Below, piece by piece: positions 1 to 10,446 of a stretch of 64,000 nt of DNA; positions within the stretch are counted from its first letter, which is position 1; every line of letters starts with the position of its first letter. The stretch comes from Mesaphorura yosii (lineage: Eukaryota > Arthropoda > Collembola > Poduromorpha > Tullbergiidae): contig WIXG01000078.1 of the NCBI GenBank assembly GCA_009869945.1, positions 1 through 64,000 on the forward strand. The letters run 5' to 3'. A program made the position numbers and the translations under genes. Under the pieces are notes generated by a model that did no database searches, was not told the origin of the DNA, and worked only from the letters and a program-made list of their open reading frames with translations.

Positions 1-453
1 GTCCATGCTCGTGTCAGGATTGGGATTCCAAGAATTGCATTTCAACCACCCACTCCAATTGGGCCGTCCACTTCGCCCGAACCTGAACCTCGTCGCTTGC
101 CGTACTCAATTTCAAGCCTGCCGTCCATTCTATCGGCACCGCTTCACATCACAGTGGCGACGGCTACCACGACAATGACGGAGAAACACCCCATCAAAGA
201 ACAGCGCCAGGAGACTTTGCTGGAACAACTGGATTTCGCCTGTGATCTATTCAAATTGTACGACGAGACCATCAGTCCTCTTCTGATTGGTCTTGTGCTT
301 TCCATCATCGTGTTTTTGATCCAGTCAGTAAACGCGATCATCGTTTTTCGCATGGAATTGCTGTTTCGCGTATTTAATGGGCTTGTACTATTCTCCTTGA
401 TTGCACAATTAGTGCTGGTTATATTTAATATGGGACACTTCGCACACAAAACG
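1..453 (+). CDS. Receptor exon A (incomplete at 5' end)
   Basis: Frame 1 is open from the window edge to the GTGGGT donor at 454. The residues from about 181 onward (MTEKHPIKEQ...) look like a normal receptor loop followed by two membrane helices. Before that there is a proline-rich stretch (AFQPPTPIGPSTSPEPEPRR) that could be a long cytoplasmic loop or partly intron. Unspliced reading continues only to a stop near 500. Confidence 0.65.
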
Positions 454-907
454 GTGGGTGACTACTTGTACCCTGTTTACTATTTGCACATTGCAGGATG
501 AAATGAAAAAAGCACATGCTCGGATTTTGGTTTCAGATAAAAGCAAGGAAATTGCGACTTCGACGAGTACTTGTCGAAATGCCGAATACGCCGGAGAAAG
601 CAAAATTGAGTGAAATTTTGGACTTGGTCGTGCACTGGAAATGGAAGATGAACGCCTGGGGCTTCTTCGTGATTGATCGGTCACTTGTTCCTGGGGTAAG
701 ATATTGATACCAATATGAGTGTAGGTATTCCGACCTATGAAATAGCACGAACTGATGTTGTGCTCTTTATTAATGCAGATTATTTCGATCATGATGTCCT
801 ACGTTGTGATTCTGTTCCAAATTCAATTAACAACGAATGTTTCGGTGCGAGGTGGGCCTGGAGCTTACGCTGGAATCGCTGCTGGAAACTTTACAGTGTA
901 CAACTAG
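1..907 (+). CDS. Gustatory receptor-like (7tm_7) protein, 3' part, three exons
   Basis: This is the C-terminal half of a multipass chemoreceptor-like protein; family members are ligand-gated cation channels in chemosensory neurons. The model joins 1-453, 537-695 and 779-907, both introns in phase 0 (GTGGGT...TTTCAG, 83 bp; GTAAGA...TGCAG, 83 bp). Exon 1 has two hydrophobic segments (about 277-340 and 373-432), preceded by the motif ISPLL. Joining gives a helix continuing into FAHKT/IKARKLRLRR, then a soluble stretch, the segment NAWGFFVIDRSLVPG, and the last helix IISIMMSYVVILFQIQ. That helix resembles the family TYxxxLxQF signature, here SYVVILFQIQ. A short tail ends at TAG 905-907. The 5' end and the first helices lie outside the window. 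Positions 1-180 stay open but are Pro/Ser/Thr-rich, so the true exon edge may be internal. The family call rests on remembered motifs, with no alignment run. An alternative is a distantly related insect odorant-receptor-like protein. Confidence 0.72.
537..695 (+). CDS. Receptor exon B
   Basis: The exon follows a good pyrimidine-rich acceptor (GATTTTGGTTTCAG) and ends at a GTAAGA donor at 696, both in phase 0. It encodes the basic intracellular loop (IKARKLRLRRVLVEMP) and the segment HWKWKMNAWGFFVIDRS, which corresponds to the conserved region before the last helix of gustatory receptors. Reading on past 695 reaches a stop within three codons. Confidence 0.72.
779..907 (+). CDS. Receptor terminal exon (TM7 and tail)
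   Basis: The exon begins after TTAATGCAG and encodes IISIMMSYVVILFQIQ, the last membrane helix. A 26-residue Gly/Ala-containing tail follows, ending at TAG. A tail this long after the QF-like signature is somewhat longer than in many insect receptors. Confidence 0.72.
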   Translation: MISIMMSYVVILFQIQLTTNVSVRGGPGAYAGIAAGNFTVYN

Positions 908-958
908 AAATGTGGGCTTATACTTTGTTCCAACGTAAATTGAGTAAAGCACTGCTTA

Positions 959-964
959 AATAAA
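959..964 (+). terminator. Poly(A) signal AATAAA of the receptor gene
   Basis: A canonical AATAAA lies 52 bp after the receptor stop codon, implying a very short 3'UTR. No other strong candidate is closer. Confidence 0.55.
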
Positions 965-2404
965 GCAAAATTTGTCAAACCAAGAGTCTACATTCAAGCG
1001 CGATAGAGGGAGAGTCGACCAACTCTGTAGGAGTGGAACTAAAAAGCTGAAACCGGGACCTTTTCTTTTATGCGTTCACTCGATTGCCTCTTTGAGTATT
1101 GCTTTGGTTTGGGTCCTTGATTCTTAATTTTCGTCTTAATTCTAACTGAAAACACAAACTCGCTTGTGCTTGAAGACTGGGTCTCATGCTTAAGTTCAAA
1201 TTCATCAATTCCTGAGTCAACAATCTCAACCCGCTTGGTGCAAAGCGCTAAGCCTCCAATTTGCTGCCCATGCGGGTCCCAGACGAGATGACATCACCAG
1301 TAACAAATGACTACAAGATGACAATGTAAACTAATGAAAGAAAAGTTAATCTCACATTATTACTCATCAATAACAAGACACGTACATGAATCATGGCCAT
1401 AACCAAGCCTGGTCCTGACTGGTGAGGCAATCGAGTAGTCAGTCGTTGGGTTGACAGAGATTATCAAAACTCAACGCGACGTGTGATTAATGTCTGTTGA
1501 AGGATTTTCACAACTGCCGTGTTTGCCGAACGGATTTCCTTGGAAACATGAGTAGACTGAATTTGGATTCGTAGCTGCAAAAGACGAGTACGACAGCAGA
1601 GAAGAGTAGACCCTCAATGCATCATCGAAAAGTTGTTTACACGCTGCAGTCGTGTCGGACGAAGCCCTTCCATTTCTCTGCTGCCTTCGCTGAAATGTTT
1701 ACCAAGCACGGGACATGAAAGTAAAAGCCAGAGCGTGAACCTGAAATAGAGCGTTTTAAAAACGGATCTAATGTGAACTCGTACTCATACTCGTACGTAT
1801 GAATTAAATTCTAATCCCAAAACAAATAAGCAACATCACTCATTTTCCCACGCTTGCGCTTACCCATTTGCCATTTGCTTGCTTGCCTGTCCACTGCTGG
1901 ATTTGGGGTCTTGTCCTACAACTGCGCCAAGTACCGCCATTAACAGACGTAAATAGTTAACATGAACAAAGCACTTCAAATTAATCCTTTTGGGAGCTTG
2001 AGCTCGGGATTTGATGTGTGAAAATTTTCACAGGATAAATTTATTCTTTTCTCCTTCATCGCCTAGATTCGCTTCAGAACACCAGGTGAATTATCCACAA
2101 GACATCATTTTAATTGTGGTACACGCACGCTGAACGCTGACGCTGAATACTGAAGACCGGTGGCTTCAGGGCTCTGTTGCTCATTTGGGAAAGGTGTTGA
2201 GTAAAGATAATATTATTGTTGCGAAATTGAAAGGGCGGGTACTGCAACGTAACCGCACAGCAGGGCGCCTTGGCTACTGATGTAAATGAATACGGCCCAG
2301 GCTCAGACTGAGGATACGATGTTCGTGATCTCCTTCATTTCAATTCAGGTAGGACACAATGACATATGTACGGTGTGTGTAATGGAATACCGCAATATCC
2401 GGTT

Positions 2405-2515
2405 TACTACGGCACTCTGATATACAACAGCATGCCGCTTTATTTCGCTGTGATGATGCCAAATTAGAGCCATTGAAACAATACTACGGCACTCCGAATT
2501 ACAATGGCAGGGGTA
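2405..2515. repeat. Divergent repeat, copy 1 (about 77-bp unit, tandem)
   Basis: TACTACGGCACTCTGA at 2405 recurs as TACTACGGCACTCCGA at 2482, a 77-bp spacing, followed by similar sequence (ATACAACAGC versus TTACAATGGC). The intervening CATGCCGCT...GCTGTGAT...CATTGAAACAATAC is shared with the copy near 2977-3090 at roughly three-quarters identity by eye. No coding capacity is convincing. It could be a decayed MITE, SINE or satellite fragment. Confidence 0.6.
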
Positions 2516-2976
2516 TATCGACGACACCAATCACCACCAACCATATCGACAACAATAATTGAAATAATTCGGTACACCAATGAAAGTAGTCGCCATAAGG
2601 TGAACAAGATATTTAACTTGAAAAATCTGAATGGAGAACAGGCTAGAAGCTTTTCAGAAGAAGCTTAGGGAAAGTTCTCTAATTAGGAATTATTACAATC
2701 TTTGCGGTAATTAAAGTAAAGGAAAAGGCGGTCGTGACCGGAGCACCAAGATTGGATTAGATTTATATAACCGAACGGCTGTTATTCCCAGACTGGCAAT
2801 CTCTCCCGTATTGACTGCCGCTCCTTCCTTAAATCCATTTCACCAAGCCCGATTCACCATAGTATTTCCTACTGCCAACAGTGGAAAGAAATTGAATTAA
2901 CGAAATCACCTTGAATCGGACAAAGAATTTGAATTAGAATACTGAATTTTCTGAACTTTCTATGCAATATTTGCAT

Positions 2977-3090
2977 TTGAAACAATAAAACGACACTCCT
3001 AAATATAACGGCATGTCGCTCTATTTTGCTGTGATCACGCCGATTTTGAGGCATTGAAACAATACAACGGCTGCCGTACTAAACCGAATT
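2977..3090. repeat. Divergent repeat, copy 2
   Basis: TTGAAACAATA at about 2977 recurs at about 3053 as TTGAAACAATAC, a spacing of 76-77 bp. Between them lies CGACACTCC...GGCATGTCGCT...GCTGTGATCACGCC...GGCATTGAAACAATAC, the counterpart of the 2405-2515 copy. The two copies are in the same orientation about 580 bp apart. Confidence 0.58.
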
Positions 3091-6000
3091 TTACGGTATT
3101 CTCCTCTGAATTGAAGAAAGAATTTCCAAGTACATGTTGTAAGATGTAATTTATTATTTACATTTACCGTTTGCCTGTTTGCCCTGTCGTACTGCGTTGC
3201 TCTGCGTAAAAGAGCAGTTGTTCTTCGTGCTTGCGGAGTTGGACAATTGGGATTTATTTTGGTTCTTTGAATTAATTTTTTCCTATTTCTATTGAATAGT
3301 ATTATTATGATAATCGTATAATGCTATTAGCATTATGACGGTGCAGATTCGATAAAATGCGAACGCAGATCTTGAAAATCGGGTAGATTTCATATGCGCA
3401 GGGATTAACCTCGAGGCGAGGTCAAAGTTGAGGAAAAGTCGTGAGAAATTGGGAAATTCTTCGTGAGAGCACGACAAGCTAATATTTATTATGAGAATTC
3501 ACTGACTGACGAGCATCAGGAAAAAATTTTTGACTACTTGTGGAGAAAGTCGAGAAAGCGCAGCAGCGGCACGGCTCGTGAATTATCTTCAGATCAAGAT
3601 TTATTATTTAGGCCGCCCAAGAACAAATAATATTATAAAATACTCCAAATGCTTGTGCTTACCAGTGCAAGAAAGTGCGGGATTTAATATATCAGACTAT
3701 TGCGTAATGTAATGCGTGTTATAAGATTGATGATTTATGGGAATTTTTTCTACTCTTCGTCTTCATGCCGTGTCTTGTCTTTTCTCGCGAGTTCCTTCCC
3801 GGAATTTTATTATGTACTCAATTTCTTCAGTGGTAGATTGCAGAATCATTCATTGCTGCAGTGCAGTTATTTATGGTGAGAACGTGAACCCGGAAAAATG
3901 AGGCGTAGCTCGTAGCAACTCGCATCGACCATAAATTATTGTCGCATCGCGGCCGCGCTGGAATGATTGAAATGTTTACAAATTTTTCAAATATTTGATG
4001 GCAATCGCGCTGAAGGTGGCGTGATCGTGCATTAAAAGGTGGTTTTAGTCCCCGTTATGACATTGCTGGCATATTGGCACTGTCAACTTACTTCAGAAAA
4101 ATTGTGCCAAATACGGACAGCCAAAGGCCCAAACATGAAGCTGTTGTTGAATTCGTAGCAAAGCAATTGCGAATACGATAACGATTCTCCATTTAAGATT
4201 TAACATTTGGCACTCGCAATCGCGAATGTAATTCTGAATAATGCACTGTGCCGTGCCAATTTCAATGAATTTGGATTCCGAATGAACAATCGCTCAACGC
4301 GTAGTAATGGCAATAACATGGACAAGAGGAATGTAAAATATCTGGCATTTCGGGTGTTGTTGTTCGCCAAACCCCGAATGCTCTTTTTATCGTGCGTATT
4401 TTTCGTTGTTCCGCATTTGTACGGTGTAGAAAGCCAATAATGCTTTTGCTTTTGCTGCTCGTGCTGCTGCTGCCATTGGAACTTGAAATGTCATGAAAAA
4501 TTCATGGAAGGGTGTGTAGTGTAAACACTCCTCTTTTGTGTCAGTCTTGATTAAATGTAGATGAGAGAGCGAGTGCGTGCCAGGGACGAAAAATGCTCTT
4601 CTGTACCACGCCGAGCCCAAAATTCTGTTTTCGGCACTCGTGACGGCGATGGTAATAATAACGCACGTAAATTAAATGCAACACAATAAAAACTTGGACG
4701 GCGTTGGTGTTGATATTTTATGTAGATTAATTAATTTAATACAATACATCGTGCAATGTGTATAAAGCGTATAAATCATTTTCCACGCCTTTTCCGATTA
4801 AATTACTCATTCTATGCTAATCACAAACAGAATAGTTGTTTCAATTGTTGTGTCGTCGTCGAATCGCACTTGTTTTGAAGCTTATGACATATCTGTGCTG
4901 TGTGGCCGTTATTTTGACAATTTCGGCACCGTGCGGCAGATGCACGACTGTAATTTTTTTTTTAAAGAAAGTCGGGCGAATAAACACTCCACGTTTCGTC
5001 GTCTCGTCTCGTCCTGCTGATACCGTGAACAATTGAATGCGTGTATCTTGCATCATGTCCACAGGGAACTCGTGCTGTTCGCTAAACGCTTAACAATAGC
5101 AAATGGGAGAAACCAATTCATTCACTCATTTCATTGCTTCATTGTCACTCTCTAACAATATCGTTTCACATTTCTCGTAAACGAACAATAAAACACTTGA
5201 AAAGCTGCGCGGTCGGACCCCGAAACCGGTTTCTTGTATTTTAAGTGAAAATTCAGCAGTTTACTTGCGTTGTTCAGGAAAAATCCACAAACGCGACTGC
5301 CAAGAATTTAGTTTTTATAGCCTACATCCTTTAATTACTCAGAATGACGGGCTTGCAGCCGGAGTCTAATCATAATTCAGGATCTGAAAGATGCGAGAGA
5401 CCAAAACCAAGTTCAACACGAGTCGAGGCTGCAGGTTAAAGTCGAATGTTGGTTTAGCAAACGTCACTCGGGCATGAGATTGAAGATTTGCCTTGCTTGC
5501 CTGCGTTTTTCTTTATAGAGTTCAAAACTTGGGCTCGTGTGCTCGAGAAAATGAGTATTTTGATCCATGGCAGTGGCAAGGCAGCGCAAGGCAAAGGTTC
5601 ACCACGCCACGAGTAATTCATGCCTTGAAAGGATAAGCTCACAATTCATACAACGTTCATCCGCATTCACATTCACTGTCCGCGTCCCTTACGTGAATAG
5701 CACGAGACGAGAATAATTCTAACGCGGATGAAGATCAAGTAACCGTGAAATGGAGTCAGACCAGACCAAGTTGTTGGTTGTTGAACAAAACGCGAGCAGC
5801 ACAGCAACATAAACGAACATGGTACAGCAGCAGGATTGTTTGCTGTTGATGTTTTGCAGATGATAATCAGAAATATAATTACAATGAAATCCGCACAACA
5901 ATGCCAGATCACATTATCTCGTACCTCGTCTGCCCAAGCATCACCACGGAACACGGGCACGAAAATCATTGAGAGCATGATAATTATAAAGTTGAGTAAT

Positions 6001-9000
6001 GTGAATAAACTTTCGACAAGAACATCTTCAAAATTTAATTACAAAGTTCCCACTTTTACAAAGTCAAGAAATTTTCACTTCCATTTCCTCAACTTTTGCA
6101 TAAATAATATTTTTGTTCACAAAACTTTGCCACTGTCACTGCGTTTGAGCATCAACGTGTGCAGTGTAGTGGGCTTGAGTTTTGTAATTCTTGTTGATGA
6201 TGCTAATGTAAATGTTTGTCATTTCGTGCCATGCAAGGGCTTGCCTGGCCTGGCCTGCAACTGTTGGCGAAAAGCGACTCGTGAGAGAAAAAAGGATTTT
6301 TCGCTTGAACACTTTTCCATTAATAAAATAGACTTAATTTAAGAGAAAGGATATAAAATGAGATTTATTTTGAAATCCGTCCTGTGCCGTGCTATGACCC
6401 TGCAAGCAAACAAACTGCAATGGAGCGGACTACCAGAACAGAAGAAGCTCCAGTCTCGTAGCTGTAGTCTGAAGATGAAACCCATTATACGCTTTTAAAT
6501 AACATTATTATTATATTAGCACGGCAGGGCAGGGCAGGATAGGCTAGGAAGACGCTGGAAAAGTGCTGTGCTGGCGCTTCGAAAAATGGAAAATCTCCCA
6601 AACCTCGTCTCGTCGTGTCTCGTTGCTTTGCGTGTCTTGCTCGTGAATAAATCCAATTAATAGAAATAACACAACAAGCAAGCAATACCGAAGTGCATGT
6701 TCATGGTGCCAGGCGCAAGGTGGGTAAAAGCAGTACTCTCTGAAGTAAGATGTTAGAAAGATCTCATTAAAATATGAAACTAAGTTCTAAGAGGATCTTC
6801 TTGGCGGAGTCTCCTTATTTTTTCCGTGCGCTGATTGTCCTCCTGCCTGTTTTAAGATGAAAACTGACGGGTGCAGAAAGTTGTAAAAGCACATAAATTT
6901 TATGCTCGGCAGCCATCTCGAGGCTTCTTTTAGTGCTTTCTACCTTCTTTTAATTTAATTAGTGACATCAATCAATTTCTCGGCAGTTTTCGAGATGCTC
7001 TCATCCTCTCTTTTTTATTGACCGTTGTATGTACTTGATTGTGTGTACCGTAAATATTGCCACAAAGACGGAGGCTGCAGTTGACGACTTTTTTGTCTCT
7101 TGTCAACCGTACCAAATTAGAATGTAAATAAATTCGTTTCTGCGTTTTATTTCCTTTCTCCTCGCTCCACTCGCGTTCGCGTATTTCTCATTCTGTAGTA
7201 TTTGTACTCGTACTTGTATACAAGTTCGAGTATTTCATCATAAAAAGAAATCTGTACCGTATTACGATGTAAAAAGTTCAAAGTGGGTACGCGTACAAGT
7301 GGAGAGGGCAAGAGCAAAAGCAAGAGCAAGATGAGTTGAGAGATGCGAGTGTGGAAAGAAAGAAGAGCGAACAAAAAGAGAAAGCTCCACCTTTTCCTTG
7401 CTCAACGTGTAATTAAACTCTTACGCTTTGCTCTCGCTGCAGCTTTTCTCCTCCATGACGAGTTCTTTCTTTATTCAACATTTTCCCCGACTGACTGGAG
7501 AGCATCTGCAATCTTCCGTCTCCCTTCCATGTTTCCACTCAGAAAAGCGCGCGAGAGCACTGGCGCAGACAAGAAACGAAAGGCGAAGAGCAAGCCAGAA
7601 CCCACATTACACAAGTACAGGTCATCAAAGATGAGCTTTCTTGCTTTCTCGTACTCTTCAAACTGATTCGCCATTTGCCTTACATTAAGCTGGAAATATA
7701 ATCACAAACCACTCGGAAAGGCTTACAATCGACGATCAGCATGAATCGTTGGTGCTCATACTCAATTTTTAATTCCGTGCACCATTAACATAAAAATTCA
7801 CGTAAATGATTCCAAGTATTGTGTGCCGAGTTTTTTATTTGTATTGAAATTGCGAATCATGGTGCTGCTCGTTCGGACTCGACTGAGACTTCGACTGCAG
7901 CGCAGATGTACAAGAATGTTTGAATGTTTGACATTAAGTAGAATCATGATTTTATGGTTAATACTTGTTTGTAAGCTGATTCCTTTACCAGCAGCACATA
8001 ACTCGCAGTCCCAGGAGCATTAATTCATCTAAATGAAGATACACAGACACAGTAGGAGGCCCGAATTCGAGAACGAATATGGATCCATAAAAAATATAAT
8101 TCAGCTCCGCGCATTGTGCAGAACAGCACCACAAAAGCGCAGACGATATGGTCAATGCTCACTGCAAACATTGCCAGAATGACTGCTTGTATTCATTGTT
8201 CGATTTCAAAAGTCATTATTGCTACTGCTTGAATTCTGCTTCATTTAAGTCGAGTATTATCGCATTATTGTGCAGTTTCATATTTCAGGAGCCTATACAG
8301 AAGTATTCGTGTAAAAATTCGGCCCAGGAGTCCAACATCATGCTAATGCTAATAATCTGGGCTCTGCAGCAATGTCAACAGTCATTCTCAGCCTTGCACT
8401 TCTCTGATTTGCTACTTTGCTTCTCGTTCCCAATTCGTAAATGCAGTGTAATTCTTCGTGTTTCGTGTTCCCGTTTGGGATCGTATCTTTAGAAATTGAA
8501 GAAATCTGTGCCCCGTGAGCAAAGAAAACACGCACCAAAGATGAAAGCCATTCTTCTGTATTTATTTATGTTAAATTTTCGTTCTGGTTCTCCGCACTTC
8601 GCAACAATTGAATGGGCGAATGAATGAGAATTCATATTTTGTGTTGGTGTTGTGTCAATTAAGGCAATAAATAAGGGAAGGAGGTCTGTGTATGAAGGAG
8701 GATAGTGAGGAGGGTGTAATTCAAGTGCCAAAACCACAATAGTCACAACAATGTGAGGCACGGCGAACAGAACAGATGGCTTATTATTGCTATCGCACTG
8801 CTCTGCCGTGGTCGTGCCGTTTACCGTTGTTGGCATGTTTAGCTACGGACGCAACGAGTATTCGTACTCTTTACTGCTTTATTCCATATTTATCATCATT
8901 AAGATTACTGCCACTGCCACTGCATTTAGACCATTGCTCAATTCAGATTCGGCTAGGCATTGTTCAGGTCCCGATGAATCACGTGAGCTGTGGTTTCATT

Positions 9001-9350
9001 CACTTGTACAAACACCTTTGTTAACAAAACTGAATTGACAGCCTCAAAACTGGCCTGCGCAGCGTCAGAGGTTTTGTTCTTTGAAGGTGTGAAAATGACC
9101 TTTCGTTGAACTGAATCACTGAGTCAGCTGTCAGCATGCACAAGTTATGAGTGATGATTGATCAAAGAAATGCTACAGCAGCAGCCTTCACCGAAATTGC
9201 ATTACATTCCCGAAAATGGAGGTCATAGTGACATAAATACACACGAAATGGAGAAACATCAACTTCAGTTGCATATGTGCATTAAAATTTGAAGGTGCCA
9301 TTGATTGTAACTTTATTGAGCTAAAGTAAGTAGGTTAAAGACACCAAATC

Positions 9351-9441
9351 ATAACGTCGGACGCTGGACATCACGTCCCCGACGTTTACGACCAAAATTC
9401 TTGGCCAGCCCATAAATCGACGAATGACACACCCGGGACTG
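9351..9441 (+). CDS. Possible upstream exon of the TMEM249-like gene
   Basis: Positions 9351-9441 form an open stretch ending at a strong donor (ACTG/GTGAGT, GT at 9442). The donor leaves one base, and the acceptor ATATTAG at 9573-9579 would restore GGT in frame with the main ORF (...NDTPGT-G-QDWVQN...). The intron would be 138 bp, close to other short introns here. The encoded peptide has no Met and a stop lies just upstream, so another 5' exon would be needed. The family's extreme N-terminus is not conserved enough for me to judge. The alternative is simple initiation at ATG 9570. Confidence 0.22.
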
Positions 9442-9569
9442 GTGAGTTCGACCAAAATCTTGCGTCCTGATTTTGTGACGTAAAGATTTAATGCATATTT
9501 GGGTGAATTTTGATGCTAGATCCAAGAGCGGAACAATGTCCACTGAAATGATGTCAATCTCCCCGCATA

Positions 9570-10349
9570 ATGATATTAGGTCAAGACTGGGTACAAAATG
9601 TCAAGTATTTGATTCGGTATAAACCTGAAGACGAGCTATTTCATCGCGTCCTCAACAATTACGTCTACCCATTCACGGCACTTGGAAATGGCTTCTATTC
9701 TCTAAAGTACAAAAGCTCAAGTCTGATCACTGGATTGGGACTGTTTGCGTTTGGGTTAATCGTCTCGCTCCTGGTACTCAAGATCGTAGGTTGGGTGGAG
9801 TGTCCAACGAGCGTCTGTATCCTGATCTTCGTGATGAGTCTGTACGTCATGAACTGTACGTTTTGCACCCGAGAAATCGTCCTGTCCAGATTGTGTGGGT
9901 ACGTGCTGAGGATTCACAGCAGTGGGCAAATTCTGGCCGAACAGAAAGTAGATAACATTTACATCAGGCTAGAGCGACAAGTAGATGGCTTGTGCCAGAG
10001 CAGGTACTTTCTGATACTTGGCGGCTACTGTCTTGAAGACATCAGAATATCCAGGATGTCATTCAACCATTCGGCGTTCCGACTAATTGGGAGGAAGATA
10101 GCAAGGAATCTTGGGATAAACTTCTTCGATCATCGAGATAACGTGCGGTATCACTTCATATTTAATATGAAGTATCGTGAAAGGAAGGGCAAGGTGGAGG
10201 CCACGACGACCGTTCAAATGATCAAAGAAGTTGACGGCGAAACCAAATCTGCGAAAGTCACGACGACGACGACCGCGAGCCCTTCGACATTACAGCTGCA
10301 ACCGCCACGGATCGGAACGAAGAGAAAAATAGTCACAACTAACGAGTGA
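9570..10349 (+). CDS. TMEM249-like two-pass membrane protein
   Basis: This is a 259-residue ORF. Vertebrate TMEM249 is described as an auxiliary subunit (theta) of the sperm CatSper cation channel; whether the arthropod protein has that role is unknown. Visible features: a cytosolic-type N-terminus (PEDELFHRVLNN at 19-30, then YPF), two hydrophobic helices at about 52-73 and 78-97, and a soluble domain. That domain contains VDNIYIRLER at 127-136, YFLILGGYCLE at 146-156 and the hallmark GRKIARNLGINFFD at 174-187. A Lys/Thr-rich tail follows (TTTTT at 231-235). The hallmark resembles the 'IAR-LNINYFD' stretch I recall from TMEM249. Length is near the family's. ATG 9570 has A at -3 and an in-frame TGA upstream, so it can start there; a phase-compatible upstream exon is an alternative. 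The family assignment is from memory and was not aligned. Confidence 0.7.
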   Translation: MILGQDWVQNVKYLIRYKPEDELFHRVLNNYVYPFTALGNGFYSLKYKSSSLITGLGLFAFGLIVSLLVLKIVGWVECPTSVCILIFVMSLYVMNCTFCTREIVLSRLCGYVLRIHSSGQILAEQKVDNIYIRLERQVDGLCQSRYFLILGGYCLEDIRISRMSFNHSAFRLIGRKIARNLGINFFDHRDNVRYHFIFNMKYRERKGKVEATTTVQMIKEVDGETKSAKVTTTTTASPSTLQLQPPRIGTKRKIVTTNE

Positions 10350-10440
10350 ACACCAAGCCAAGTAATTGTTAATCAGAATTTTCATAAGTGTTTTGATCTT
10401 GTAAAGCAGCCTCGATTCAATGTTTAAACTCGGACGTTGG

Positions 10441-10446
10441 ATTAAA
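10441..10446 (+). terminator. Poly(A) signal ATTAAA of the TMEM249-like gene
   Basis: ATTAAA, the commonest variant signal, lies 92 bp after the stop codon on the coding strand. No AATAAA occurs between the stop and this site. Confidence 0.45.

Larger units (their letters stand above)
965..9349. other. Intergenic, no supported gene
   Basis: All open frames here are short, overlap each other on both strands and have no recognisable motifs. Visible content is AT-rich sequence, short purine/pyrimidine tracts (for example AGAGCAAAAGCAAGAGCAAG near 7310) and the repeat pair annotated separately at 2405-2515 and 2977-3090. I see no tRNA, transposase or reverse transcriptase. Confidence 0.6.

Noticed and set aside
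5836-6342. 168-codon plus-strand frame
   Set aside because: Composition and lack of motifs fit a chance frame, and opposing frames of similar length overlap it.
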